Shown here in pieces: positions 55,812 through 64,000 of a stretch of 64,000 nt of DNA (positions within the stretch are counted from its first letter, which is position 1; the number at the start of each line of letters is the position of its first letter). The notes under the pieces are model-generated. The model was not told the origin of the DNA and did no database searches. It saw only the letters and a program-made list of their open reading frames with translations. The stretch is from positions 701,456 to 765,455 of the forward strand of contig NZ_BMNK01000003.1 in NCBI RefSeq assembly GCF_014646515.1, written 5' to 3'. Origin of the DNA: Nonomuraea glycinis. Its GTDB lineage: Bacteria > Actinomycetota > Actinomycetes > Streptosporangiales > Streptosporangiaceae. The position numbers and the translations under genes are program-made.

Positions 55812-57041
55812 ATGTCAGACGGTCACGGCCCTTCACCCGAGCCGCCATCAGGCTGGGCCTCGGAGCAGCCTCCGCCTTACGGCGCGCCTCAGGCCTCTCC
55901 GTGGACCGCCCCGGCCGGCGGGCAGCAGCCCCCGTCCGGGCAGCAGCCGTACGAACCCGGTCCCCCGCCGCAGCCCTACGGGCAGATGCCGTACCCGGGC
56001 CATGGCTACGCGCCGCAACCACAGCCGCTGCGGCCGGGGATCATCCCGCTGCGCCCGCTGCGGCTCGGCGACATCTTCGACGGCACGATCAAGCTGGTCC
56101 GCTCCAACCCCAAGGCCGTGCTGGGCCTGTCGGCGATCGCCGCCCTGCTCGCCGCCATCCCGCTCGCCGTCGGGCAGGCGTTCGTGTTCGGCAGCATGGG
56201 CAGCGTCCTCGCCGATCCCACCCTGGCGCAGGGCGGCGACCCGGCCGTCCTCGACAGCTTCATCGGCCAGTACGGCGGCACCTTCGCCTCCTACGCCATC
56301 AGTTTCGTCGTGGTGACGCTGCTGACCGGCGTGCTGACCCGCATTCTCGGCCGCGCCGTCTTCGGCGGCAAGATGACCGCCGGGGAGGCCTGGCAGGCGT
56401 CCAAGGGCCGCATGCCCGCGCTGTTCGGCGTGGTGGGGCTGATGGCCCTGGTCATGCTGGCACCGGTGGCCGTGATCGCCGCCGTCGTCGCGGTGCTCGT
56501 CTCCACCGGCCTGACCGGGTCCTCCGACAGCGTGGGCGGGCTGGTGGCGCTCTTCCTGGCGGTGATGATCCTCTATATCGCCTACGTGCTGTTCTTCAGG
56601 ACGCGTTTCGCGTTCGCGCCCGCGGCCGTGGTGCTGGAGGGCAGAGGGCCGATCGACGCCCTGCGCCGCTCGTGGCGCCTGGTGACGGGTGACTTCTGGC
56701 GGGTCCTCGGCATCCTGATGCTCACCGCGCTGGTGGTCGGGATGGTGGCGGCCGTGCTCCAGGTCCCCTTCGTCTTCGGCGGCACCATCATCGGGCTGAT
56801 CGGCGGCGGGAGCACCGCGACGGTCGTGGTGGGCGCGATCCTGGTCGCCATCGGCGGCACGCTCGGCGCGATGATCACCTACCCCTTCGAGGCCGGGGTA
56901 GCCGGGCTGCTCTACGCCGACCGCCGGATGCGCGCGGAGGCGTTCGACCTCGTGCTGCAGACGGCCGCCATCGAGCAGCAGCGTCAGGGCTGGGTGCACG
57001 CCTCGGCTGACGAGCTGTGGCACCCTTCCGACAGGCCGTGA
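55812..57041 (+). CDS. Multi-spanning membrane protein with Pro/Gln-rich N-terminus
   Basis: 409 residues from ATG at 55812 (AGGATTGGG upstream). Cytosolic Pro/Gln/Gly-rich N-terminus (about 1-75), then IPLRPLRLGDIFDGTIKLVRSNPKAVL, the entry of the glycerophosphoryl-diester-phosphodiesterase membrane domain family, and about six helices, with RGPIDALRRSWRLVTGDFWRVLG in the middle. Function unknown. The stop overlaps the next GTG by 4 bases, so it is part of the DUF4129-DUF4350-MoxR-DUF58 run. Confidence 0.88.
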   Translation: MSDGHGPSPEPPSGWASEQPPPYGAPQASPWTAPAGGQQPPSGQQPYEPGPPPQPYGQMPYPGHGYAPQPQPLRPGIIPLRPLRLGDIFDGTIKLVRSNPKAVLGLSAIAALLAAIPLAVGQAFVFGSMGSVLADPTLAQGGDPAVLDSFIGQYGGTFASYAISFVVVTLLTGVLTRILGRAVFGGKMTAGEAWQASKGRMPALFGVVGLMALVMLAPVAVIAAVVAVLVSTGLTGSSDSVGGLVALFLAVMILYIAYVLFFRTRFAFAPAAVVLEGRGPIDALRRSWRLVTGDFWRVLGILMLTALVVGMVAAVLQVPFVFGGTIIGLIGGGSTATVVVGAILVAIGGTLGAMITYPFEAGVAGLLYADRRMRAEAFDLVLQTAAIEQQRQGWVHASADELWHPSDRP

Positions 57042-57655
57042 CCCCGATCGGCAGGGGGGACGGCGCCGACCGGGCGGCGCGCGAGCTCCTCGATCCTCAG
57101 TACGCCCACGAGGCCCTCCTCGACCGGCTCTACCGCTACTTCAACCAGTTCCTCGGCGACCTGATGGACGGGGTGGCGGGCGGCGGCACGGCCGGCGGGA
57201 TCATCGCCGCGGTGATCATCGTGCTGATCCTCGTCGCCGTCGCGACGCTGGTCGGCTGGCAGTTGCGCAAGACCGGCCGCCGCAACGCGATGACCGCGGG
57301 CGCCCTGTTCGGCGCGCGGGCGACGACCGCCGCCGAGCACCGGCAGCGGGCCGAACAGCTGGCGGACGAGGGCCACTGGTCGGAGGCCGTCCAGGAGCGG
57401 CTGCGCGCCATCGCCCGGGACCTGGAGGAGCGCGCGCTGGTGGACGGTATGCCCGGCCGCACCGCCGACGAGCTGGCCGCCGAGGCGGGGGCGGCGCTGC
57501 CCGGCTTCGCGGCGGAGCTCACGGCCGCGGCCCGGTCCTTCGACGACGTGACCTACGGCGGCGTCGCGGGCACCCGCGACGCCTACGAGACCATGACCGC
57601 CCTCGACGAGCGACTGCGCCTGGCCAGGCCGGCGCCCATGGGAGGCCCGGCATGA
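57038..57655 (+). CDS. DUF4129 membrane protein
   Basis: About 205 residues from GTG at 57038 overlapping the previous stop (GTGA). One membrane helix (about 53-75). The C-terminal DUF4129 region includes WSEAVQERLRAIARDLEERALVDGMPGRTADELAAEA, the conserved tail of transglutaminase-like partners of MoxR/DUF58 systems. Coupled by ATGA to the next gene. Confidence 0.88.
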   Translation: MTPIGRGDGADRAARELLDPQYAHEALLDRLYRYFNQFLGDLMDGVAGGGTAGGIIAAVIIVLILVAVATLVGWQLRKTGRRNAMTAGALFGARATTAAEHRQRAEQLADEGHWSEAVQERLRAIARDLEERALVDGMPGRTADELAAEAGAALPGFAAELTAAARSFDDVTYGGVAGTRDAYETMTALDERLRLARPAPMGGPA

Positions 57656-58806
57656 CCCCGCCGGAGAGCGCTTCCTCCACGGCGCCCACCGTGCGCGCCA
57701 GGTGGCGGGGCGTGCGGTGGATCGTGCTGCTGGGCCTCGTCGTCGTGCTGGTCGCCGTCGGGACCGTGCTGTTCGGGCCGGACCAGGGCGAGGCCCGCCC
57801 GCTCGACCCCGCCGACACCTCGCTCAAAGGCTCGAAGGCGCTCGCCGAGCTGCTCAGGGGCCAGGGCGTCCAGGTGGACCGGGTCGACTCGGTCGAGGAG
57901 GCGGCCGCCAAAGGCCCCGGCCGGCTGCTGCTGATCACCAGCACCCTCTACTTCAACGACCACGACCTGGCCGAGATCCAGGGCGACCGGGTCCTCGTCC
58001 ACAGCTTCGGCAGCCTCGACGCGCTCGCGCCCGGTGTCGAGACCGAGCCGGACCCCGCGCGCCAGCGCTCACGCGAGCCGGAGTGCGCGCTCCCCGCGGC
58101 CACGGCGGCGGGCAGCGCCTTCCTCGGCGGCGCGGCGTTCACCGGGCCCAGCGGCTCGGTCGGCTGTTACCCGGCGGGCGACGGCTGGACGCTGCTCAGC
58201 TACCCGAACGCGGGCGGCACCACCACGGTCCTCGGCAGCGCCGACTTCATGTCCAACCAGCGCCTGTCCGAGGACGGCAACGCCGCGCTCGCCCTGAACC
58301 TGCTGTCCACCGGCAAGCCCGTCACCTGGCTGGTACGACCGGACGAGCCGCCGGTGGGCCGGTTGCCCGGTGAGGCGGGCCGGTCGGTGTACGACCTGAT
58401 GCCGGCCGGCATTCCGTGGGCGGTGCTCATGGCCGGCCTGAGCGTGGTGCTGGTGGCGTTCTGGCGGGGCAGGCGGCTCGGGCCGGTCGTGGTCGAGAAG
58501 CTGCCGGTCGTGGTGCGGGCGGCGGAGACGGTGGAGGGCCGGGGGCAGCTCTACCGGGCCAGACGGGCCAGGGCCAGGGCCGCCGACTCGCTCAGGGCGG
58601 GCACGATCGACCGGCTGACGCCACGGCTCGGGCTCTACTCCGGCGCCGACCGGCACCAGATCGTGGCGGCGCTGGCCGTACGGACCGGCGAGGATCAGCA
58701 GCGGGTCGGCGGCGCGCTCTACGGGCCGCCGCCCATCGACGACAACGGGCTGGTCGCCCTGGCCGGATACTTGGACTTCATTGAAAGGAAGGTCAGTGAA
58801 CTCTGA
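57652..58806 (+). CDS. DUF4350 membrane-anchored protein
   Basis: 384 residues from ATG at 57652. N-terminal anchor (about 22-42), then the DUF4350 region (LDPADTSLKGSKALAELLRGQGVQVDRV, FGSLDALAP) and a second helix at about 256-276 with a cytosolic tail. Usually encoded with MoxR and DUF58. It overlaps the MoxR gene start by 11 bases. Confidence 0.9.
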   Translation: MTPPESASSTAPTVRARWRGVRWIVLLGLVVVLVAVGTVLFGPDQGEARPLDPADTSLKGSKALAELLRGQGVQVDRVDSVEEAAAKGPGRLLLITSTLYFNDHDLAEIQGDRVLVHSFGSLDALAPGVETEPDPARQRSREPECALPAATAAGSAFLGGAAFTGPSGSVGCYPAGDGWTLLSYPNAGGTTTVLGSADFMSNQRLSEDGNAALALNLLSTGKPVTWLVRPDEPPVGRLPGEAGRSVYDLMPAGIPWAVLMAGLSVVLVAFWRGRRLGPVVVEKLPVVVRAAETVEGRGQLYRARRARARAADSLRAGTIDRLTPRLGLYSGADRHQIVAALAVRTGEDQQRVGGALYGPPPIDDNGLVALAGYLDFIERKVSEL

Positions 58807-59776
58807 CGAGACCACCCTGCCGGCGAGCGGCGCGGACGCGGCCAGGGAGGCGCTCGGCGCGCTGCGCACCGAGGTGTCCAAGGCCGTGGTCGGGCAGGAC
58901 GCGGTGGTGACCGGGCTGGTCATCGCGCTGCTGTGCCGGGGGCACGTGCTGCTCGAAGGCGTGCCGGGCGTGGCCAAGACGCTCATGGTGCGCACGCTGT
59001 CGGCGGCGCTGGCGCTGGACTTCAAGCGGGTGCAGTTCACGCCCGACCTGATGCCGGGTGACGTGACGGGGTCGCTGATCTACGACACGAAGACGGCGGA
59101 GTTCGAGTTCAGGGAGGGGCCGGTCTTCACGAACCTGCTGCTCGCCGACGAGATCAACCGGACCCCGCCGAAGACGCAGGCGGCGCTGCTGGAGGCGATG
59201 GAGGAGCGGCAGGTGAGCGTGGAGGGCTCGGCCCGCCCGCTGCCGGACCCGTTCACGGTCTGCGCGACACAGAACCCGGTCGAGTACGAAGGCACCTACC
59301 AGCTTCCCGAGGCGCAGCTCGACCGGTTCCTGCTCAAGCTGACGGTGCCGCTGCCGCCGCGCGACCAGGAGATCTCGGTGCTGGAGCGGCACGCGAACGG
59401 CTTCGACCCGCGTGACCTGTCGGAGGTCAAGGCCGTGGCGACGGCCGAGGACCTGGCGGCGGGCCGCGCGGCGGTGGCCACCGTGCACGTGGCGCCCGAG
59501 GTGCTCGGCTACATCGTGGACGTGGCGCGGGCCACCAGACACTCGCCGTCCCTGCAGCTCGGCGTCTCGCCGCGCGGCGCGACCGCGCTGCTGGCCGCCT
59601 CCCGCGCGTGGGCGTGGCTGTCCGGGCGGGCCTACGTGACCCCTGACGACGTGAAGGCGCTGGCCAGGCCCGCGCTGCGGCACCGGATCCAGCTCCGGCC
59701 CGAGGCGGAGCTGGAGGGCGCGACGGCCGACGGCCTGCTCGACGGCATTCTGGCCTCGGTCCCGGTTCCGCGATGA
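58796..59776 (+). CDS. MoxR-family AAA+ ATPase
   Basis: About 326 residues from GTG at 58796 after AAGGAAGG. Walker A LEGVPGVAKTLMV, Walker B NLLLADEINRTPPKTQ, sensor region ATQNPVEYEGTYQLPEAQLDRFLL. MoxR ATPases act as chaperones that mature partner protein complexes, here most likely with the DUF58 protein ten bases downstream and the membrane proteins upstream. Biological output unknown. Confidence 0.95.
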   Translation: MNSDETTLPASGADAAREALGALRTEVSKAVVGQDAVVTGLVIALLCRGHVLLEGVPGVAKTLMVRTLSAALALDFKRVQFTPDLMPGDVTGSLIYDTKTAEFEFREGPVFTNLLLADEINRTPPKTQAALLEAMEERQVSVEGSARPLPDPFTVCATQNPVEYEGTYQLPEAQLDRFLLKLTVPLPPRDQEISVLERHANGFDPRDLSEVKAVATAEDLAAGRAAVATVHVAPEVLGYIVDVARATRHSPSLQLGVSPRGATALLAASRAWAWLSGRAYVTPDDVKALARPALRHRIQLRPEAELEGATADGLLDGILASVPVPR

Positions 59777-59786
59777 CGGCCCGCCG

Positions 59787-61163
59787 ATGACACTGACGGG
59801 ACGCGCCGGGCTGGTCGCGGCGCTCGGGGTCGTGGTGGTGCTGATCGCGCCCTCGCCGGTGCCCGCGGTGGCGGGCGTCTGCCTGCTGCTGGCCGCCGCG
59901 ATCCTCGTGGATCTGGTGTTCGCGGGGGCGGTGCGGCCGCTGCGCTTCCACCGTTCCGGCGAGCGGCTGGTGCGCCTCGGCCAGCAGGCCACGGTCGAGC
60001 TGGTGGTGGAGAACCCGGGCCGCAGGCGGGTGCGCGGCGTGCTGCGGGACGCCTGGCCGCCCTCCGCCGGCGCCTCGCCCCGCGAGCTGAAGCTGGACGT
60101 GCCGCCGGGCGAGCGGCGCAAGCTGGTGATCACGCTGACCCCGACCCGGCGCGGCGACCGCGAGTCCGTCTCGGTGACGGTCCGCTCGCGCGGCCCCCTG
60201 GGCCTGGCCGCCAGGCAGGGCGGCCACCGCGCGCCGTGGGCGGTGCGGGTGCTGCCGCCGTTCCTGTCCCGCAAGCATCTGCCGTCCCGGCTGGCCCGGC
60301 TCCGCGAGCTCGACGGCCAGCACCCGGCGCTGGTCCGCGGGCAGGGCACCGAGTTCGACTCACTGCGCGAGTACGTGGTCGGCGACGACGTACGCTCGAT
60401 CGACTGGCGGGCCACCGCGCGCCGCCACGACGTGGTCGTGCGGACCTGGCGGCCCGAGCGCGACCGGCGGGTGCTGATCGTGCTCGACACCGGCCGTACC
60501 TCGGCCGGGCGGGTGGGCGACGCGCCGATCCCGCTGGCCGGCGCCCCCGCGAACGGCTCGAGCGGGCTGCTGGTCAGGCCGGACACCCGGCCCGTGCCCG
60601 GCTGGCCACGGCTGGACTGGTCGATGGACGCGGCCCTGCTGCTGGCCGCCCTCGCCGCCAGGGCCGGCGACCAGGTGGACTTCCTCGCCTACGACCGGGC
60701 GGTGCGCGCCTGGGTGGCCGGGGCCTCACGCACCGAGCTGCTGTCCTCGCTGGTCAACGTGATGGCGCCGATCGAGGCGGAGCTCATCGAGGCCGACGCG
60801 CAGGGCATGGTGGCCGCGATCCTGTCGCGGGCCAAGCGCCGCTGCCTGGTCGTGCTGCTCACCGACCTCAACTCGGCCTCCCTGGAGGAGGGCCTGATGC
60901 CGGTGCTCTCCCAGCTCTCCTCACGGCACCTGGTGCTGGTCGCGAGCGTCTCCGATCCGCTGGTCGCGGCCATGGCCGGGCAGCGGGCGACGGCGGAACA
61001 GGTGTACGACGCGGCCGCCGCCGAGCACGCCCGGCTCGAACGCCGCCGCATCACCGCCCGGCTGCGCCGCCACGGCGTCGAGGTGGTGGACGCGCTCCCC
61101 GAGGACCTCGCCCCGGCCCTGGCCGACACCTACCTGGCCCTCAAGGCCGCAGGCCGTCTCTAG
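59787..61163 (+). CDS. DUF58 (VWA-like) protein, MoxR partner
   Basis: 458 residues. Two N-terminal helices (about 8-46), then a beta-rich part and the DUF58 signature GTEFDSLREYVVGDDVRSIDWRATARRHDVVVRTW, followed by a VWA-like fold with VLIVLDTGRT (a MIDAS-like start). DUF58 proteins are the usual clients of MoxR. End of the coupled membrane/MoxR run; convergent with the SpoIIM-like gene. Confidence 0.93.
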   Translation: MTLTGRAGLVAALGVVVVLIAPSPVPAVAGVCLLLAAAILVDLVFAGAVRPLRFHRSGERLVRLGQQATVELVVENPGRRRVRGVLRDAWPPSAGASPRELKLDVPPGERRKLVITLTPTRRGDRESVSVTVRSRGPLGLAARQGGHRAPWAVRVLPPFLSRKHLPSRLARLRELDGQHPALVRGQGTEFDSLREYVVGDDVRSIDWRATARRHDVVVRTWRPERDRRVLIVLDTGRTSAGRVGDAPIPLAGAPANGSSGLLVRPDTRPVPGWPRLDWSMDAALLLAALAARAGDQVDFLAYDRAVRAWVAGASRTELLSSLVNVMAPIEAELIEADAQGMVAAILSRAKRRCLVVLLTDLNSASLEEGLMPVLSQLSSRHLVLVASVSDPLVAAMAGQRATAEQVYDAAAAEHARLERRRITARLRRHGVEVVDALPEDLAPALADTYLALKAAGRL

Positions 61164-61239
61164 ACGTCGAGGCGCAGGCGCTCGTGTCTCGGTCGCTCGA
61201 AGGGCGCGGGTGTGTCAGGCGCTCGCGTGTGTCCGGCGC

Positions 61240-62232
61240 TCAGGCGCTCGGGGCCACGTCGGGGGCGCGTTCCAGGTCGCCGGTCTCCTTCTGGTGCACC
61301 GCCCGGCGACCGTAGATGATCACGTACGCCAGGAAGACGGCCTCGGCGAGCACCCCGATGCCGATGCGGACGGCGGTGGGCAGCCCTGATGGGGTGACGA
61401 AAGCCTCGATCAGCCCGGAGATGAACAGCACCGCGATCAGCCCGAGCGCCACGGCCATCACCGCCCGGCCCTGCTCGGCCAGCACCTCGGCCCGTCTGCG
61501 GTGCCCCGGGTCGATGACGGTCCAGCCCAGGCGCATGCCGACGGCGGCGGCGAGCAGGACGGCGGTCAGCTCCAGGAGCCCGTGCGGGGTGATCAGCCCG
61601 AAGAAGATGTCGAGCTTGTCCCTGGAGGCCATGAGCCCGCCGGACACCCCGACGTTGGCGGCGTTCTGCCAGAGCACCCAGGGGATCGGCAGACCGAGGA
61701 AGATCGCGTACACGATGACCTGGAGTGAGACCCAGGCGTTGTTGATCCACACCTGGCCGGCGAAGGAGGCGGCCGGGTGCTCGGAGTAGTAGTCGGCGAA
61801 GTCCTCCTCGACGAGCTGGGTGATCTGCTCGGGGGTGGCGATCGCCGCCTGCACGTCCGGGTTGGCCGCCACCCAGGCGCCGAAGATCCAGGAGACCGCG
61901 AAGAAGGCCACCGAGGTGACCAGCCACCACCACCTGGCCCGGTAGGCGACCACCGGGAAGGTGACGGTGAGGAACCTGACCAGCTCGCGCCAGGCCGGGG
62001 TGTGCGCCCCCGTCACGGCCGAGCGCGCCCGCGCGACCAGGGCGGACAGGCGTCCGGCCAGCATGGCATCGGTGGAAGAGGAGCGCACGATGGACAGATG
62101 GGTGGACACTCGCTGGTAGAGGTCGACCAGCTCGTCGACCTCCTCTCCGGTCAGCGAGGAGCGATGCTTGACCAGATATTCCAGCCTGTCCCACACCGGG
62201 CGGTGCGCGGTGACGAACGCGTCGATGTCCAC
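61240..62232 (-). CDS. SpoIIM-family membrane protein
   Basis: About 330 residues from GTG at 62232 (VDIDAFVTAHRPVWDRLE); the frame is open to 62253. Conserved start HRPVWDRLEYLVKHR, then five or so helices with FADYYSEHPAASFAGQVWINNAWVSLQ and FGLITPHGLLELTAVLLAAAVGM, typical of stage-II-sporulation-M-like proteins. In actinobacteria it is almost always next to an RDD protein and MoxR/DUF58, as here. It is divergent from the RDD gene with about 50 bases between. Confidence 0.93.
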   Translation of the reverse strand: MDIDAFVTAHRPVWDRLEYLVKHRSSLTGEEVDELVDLYQRVSTHLSIVRSSSTDAMLAGRLSALVARARSAVTGAHTPAWRELVRFLTVTFPVVAYRARWWWLVTSVAFFAVSWIFGAWVAANPDVQAAIATPEQITQLVEEDFADYYSEHPAASFAGQVWINNAWVSLQVIVYAIFLGLPIPWVLWQNAANVGVSGGLMASRDKLDIFFGLITPHGLLELTAVLLAAAVGMRLGWTVIDPGHRRRAEVLAEQGRAVMAVALGLIAVLFISGLIEAFVTPSGLPTAVRIGIGVLAEAVFLAYVIIYGRRAVHQKETGDLERAPDVAPSA

Positions 62233-62283
62233 CCGACCATTGTGGCCGGTCAATCACTCAGCCATTGCCGTTAGGCTCCACAT

Positions 62284-63330
62284 ATGTCAGAGGTTGTGAC
62301 CGGTGACGCCGTCGTTCTCGAAGTGCGGGTGGCCCAGATGCCCTCGCGGTTTCTGGCGCTGCTCATCGACATCGCGGTCCAGCTCACCATCCTGATCGTC
62401 GCCTTCCTGGTCCTGGAGGCATTCTCCTTGATCACGGACCCGGCCATGTACGCCGCCGTGTCGATCACCTTCGTGGTGCTCGTCCTGGTGGGTTACCCGG
62501 TGATCTGGGAGACGAGCACCAGGGGGCGCAGCCTCGGCAAGCTGGCGCTCGGGCTCCGGGTGGTCAGCGACGACGGCGGGCCCGAGCGGTTCCGGCAGGC
62601 GCTGTTCCGGGGGCTGGCGGGGGTGCCGGAGTTCTGGATGTTCTCCGGCGCGCCGGCGCTGATCTCCTCGCTGATCTCGCCGCAGGGCAAGCGGCTGGGC
62701 GACCTGTTCGCGGGCACGATCGTCATCTCCGAGCGGGCGCCGCGCGAGAGCGGGCAGGCCATCATGATGCCGCCGCCGCTGGCGGCCTGGGCCGCGACGC
62801 TGGAGTTGTCGCAGCTTCCCGACGAGGTGACGGCCGCAGCCCGGCAGTATCTGATGCGCTGGCACGACCTGTCGCCGCAGATCCAGCACGAGATGGGGGT
62901 TCGGATCGCCACCCAGGTGGCGGCGTGCGTCTCGCCCGCCGCGCCCGCCGGGGTGCCGCCGCACGCCTACCTGAGCGCCGTCCTGGCCGAGCGCCGCAGG
63001 CGGGAACAGCTCCGCCTGGCCCGCCAGTCCGGCGCCAACGGCCCGCAGGTCGGGCCGTACCAGCCCGCACCCCCGCAGGGCGGGCCGTACACGCAGGGGT
63101 ACGCACAACCGGCACCGCCGCAGGGCGCGCCTTACCCCCTACCAGCACCTCCGCAGGGGCCACCTTACGCACGACCAGCGCCCCCACAGGGTGGGCCTCA
63201 CCCGCAGCCGGCACCTCCGCAGGGCTCCCCGTATGCGCCACCGGCACCCTCAGGGTCGCCGTATGCGCCACCGGTGCCCGCGCCGGAGTCGCCGGGGGCG
63301 ACTCCGGGCGGGTTCGCGCCTCCTCAGTAG
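62284..63330 (+). CDS. RDD-family membrane protein with proline-rich C-terminal repeats
   Basis: 348 residues. RDD fold: RFLALLIDIAVQLTILIV (Arg-Asp start), a second helix and TSTRGRSLGKLALGLRVV, then ISPQGKRLGDLFAGTIVI. After a spacer (about 160-245) the tail is a proline repeat: PAPPQG(G/A/P/S)PY units about ten residues long, six or so copies to the end. A disordered cytosolic tail may bind partners. Usually paired with the SpoIIM gene. Its stop lies in the first copy of an 18-base repeat. Confidence 0.93.
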   Translation: MSEVVTGDAVVLEVRVAQMPSRFLALLIDIAVQLTILIVAFLVLEAFSLITDPAMYAAVSITFVVLVLVGYPVIWETSTRGRSLGKLALGLRVVSDDGGPERFRQALFRGLAGVPEFWMFSGAPALISSLISPQGKRLGDLFAGTIVISERAPRESGQAIMMPPPLAAWAATLELSQLPDEVTAAARQYLMRWHDLSPQIQHEMGVRIATQVAACVSPAAPAGVPPHAYLSAVLAERRRREQLRLARQSGANGPQVGPYQPAPPQGGPYTQGYAQPAPPQGAPYPLPAPPQGPPYARPAPPQGGPHPQPAPPQGSPYAPPAPSGSPYAPPVPAPESPGATPGGFAPPQ

Positions 63331-63380
63331 GCGTACCGGGCTGTCTCAGTAGGCGTACCGGGCTCAGTAGGCGTACTGGG
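63323..63380. repeat. Three 18-base repeats at the junction of two convergent genes
   Basis: CTCAGTAGGCGTACCGGG occurs at 63323-63340 and 63345-63362, and with one change (C to T) at 63363-63380. The RDD stop TAG lies in copy 1 and the stop of the LVIVD gene in copy 3. Confidence 0.9.
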
Positions 63381-64000
63381 TCTGCGCGTTGAGGGACTTC
63401 TGGCGGATCTTGGCGGCCGGGGCGGTGCGCTTGTCGGTGATTCGCAGCACGTCCAGGCCGCGCTGGATGTCGCTGCTGTAGATGTGGCCGTTGTAGTAGT
63501 ACGCCGACCACGATCCGGCGACGTCGACCGGCTTGAACGCGCCACGGTCGAAGTAGCCGATCTCCTTGGGCTTGTCCGAGTCGGTGAAGTCGAAGATCGA
63601 GACGCCGCCCTGGTACCAGGCCTGGACCATGATGTCCTTGCCCTTGACCGGGATCAGCGAGCCGTTGTGCGCGACGCAGTTCTCGTTCTTGCTCTGCCGA
63701 CGCGGGATCTTGAAGTACGCCTTCTTGACCAGTTCGCCGGCCTCGATGTCGTAGATCGCGTCCGCGCCCAGCTGGGGCTTGAACGACTTGTCGCAGGTGG
63801 CCATCATGCCGCCGCCGAGCTCGTCGGTGAAGACGACCTTGGTGCCGGTGTTGTTGAAGGTGGCCGAGTGCCAGAACGCGAAGTTGTCGTCGGTGACCGT
63901 GTGCGTGACCTTCGGGGCTTCGCGGTCGGAGATGTCCATCAGTACGCCGTCGCCCATGCAGGCGCCCGCCGCGAGGTCCTTCTGCGGGAAGACGGTGATG
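63364..64000 (-). CDS. LVIVD-repeat secreted beta-propeller protein (N-terminus cut by window edge)
   Basis: About 212 residues of the C-terminal part; the frame continues to the window end (ITVFPQKDLAAGACMGDGVL). Repeats such as GVLMDISDREAPKVTHTV, GVSIFDFTDSDKPKEIGYFD and IYSSDIQRGLDVLRITD are LVIVD type, which form a propeller in secreted proteins. Cys in ATCDKSF and ENCVAHNG may form a disulfide. The C-terminus QTQYAY ends inside the repeat shared with the RDD gene's 3' end. The start is outside the window, so signal peptide and length are unknown. Confidence 0.88.
   Translation of the reverse strand, partial: ITVFPQKDLAAGACMGDGVLMDISDREAPKVTHTVTDDNFAFWHSATFNNTGTKVVFTDELGGGMMATCDKSFKPQLGADAIYDIEAGELVKKAYFKIPRRQSKNENCVAHNGSLIPVKGKDIMVQAWYQGGVSIFDFTDSDKPKEIGYFDRGAFKPVDVAGSWSAYYYNGHIYSSDIQRGLDVLRITDKRTAPAAKIRQKSLNAQTQYAY

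Overview
The window is high-GC actinobacterial chromosome. Gene content and order point to the order Streptosporangiales (Nonomuraea/Streptosporangium-like): mtrA-mtrB-lpqB-comF-hpf, an Rv3235-like gene beside secA, a DasR-type N-acetylglucosamine PTS locus, an XRE/DUF397 pair and dense GTG/TTG starts. This placement is inferred from gene content only.

Layout. 1-9.8 kb: ftsX (cut by the edge) and ftsE, a tiny zinc-ribbon membrane protein, prfB, a lipoprotein, the giant NAD-glutamate dehydrogenase and tryptophan 2,3-dioxygenase. 9.9-15.4 kb: an accessory redox locus. An ECF sigma factor with a minimal soluble zinc anti-sigma faces a run of four genes: DUF4142 exported protein, Q/N-rich secreted DUF1996 protein, a haem-b-like membrane protein, and a NuoF-like flavoprotein fused to a ferredoxin. 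15.4-21.5 kb: a beta-propeller protein, an AraC regulator divergent from a quinone-oxidoreductase/FMN-reductase pair, and acetoacetyl-CoA synthetase. 21.5-25.1 kb: a serine beta-lactamase-fold gene and a LysR gene, divergent from a MecA-like penicillin-binding protein, with a textbook LysR box between them. 25.1-28.1 kb: HATPase/XRE/DUF397 regulators with palindromic candidate operators, then decayed genes (a frameshifted ORF and an Rhs-like fragment). 28.1-33 kb: three HAD-family genes, a DUF6912 protein, an orphan ATP-synthase subunit a and a GH3 lipoprotein.

33-42.6 kb: a complete split GlcNAc-type PTS (EI, HPr, EIIA, EIIB, two EIIC) with a SIS-domain sugar-phosphate enzyme and a DasR-like GntR regulator. 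A perfect operator palindrome lies between the last two. A stand-alone 690-residue TnpB-like RuvC nuclease gene is inserted within this cluster. 42.9-51.3 kb: Rv3235-like protein, secA, a small membrane protein, an AlkZ/YcaQ-type DNA glycosylase, a 60-bp minisatellite, a NarL-type response regulator, hpf and comF. 51.4-64 kb: lpqB-mtrB-mtrA, then a translationally coupled run of membrane protein, DUF4129, DUF4350, MoxR ATPase and DUF58, flanked by a SpoIIM-like and an RDD protein. The window ends inside an LVIVD-repeat gene.

Most promising leads are the sigma-controlled redox/secretion locus, the oversized TnpB-like protein, the LysR/PBP/beta-lactamase module, the orphan atpB, and a HAD protein that has lost its nucleophile and has no ordinary start codon. 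I saw no tRNA, rRNA or CRISPR array.
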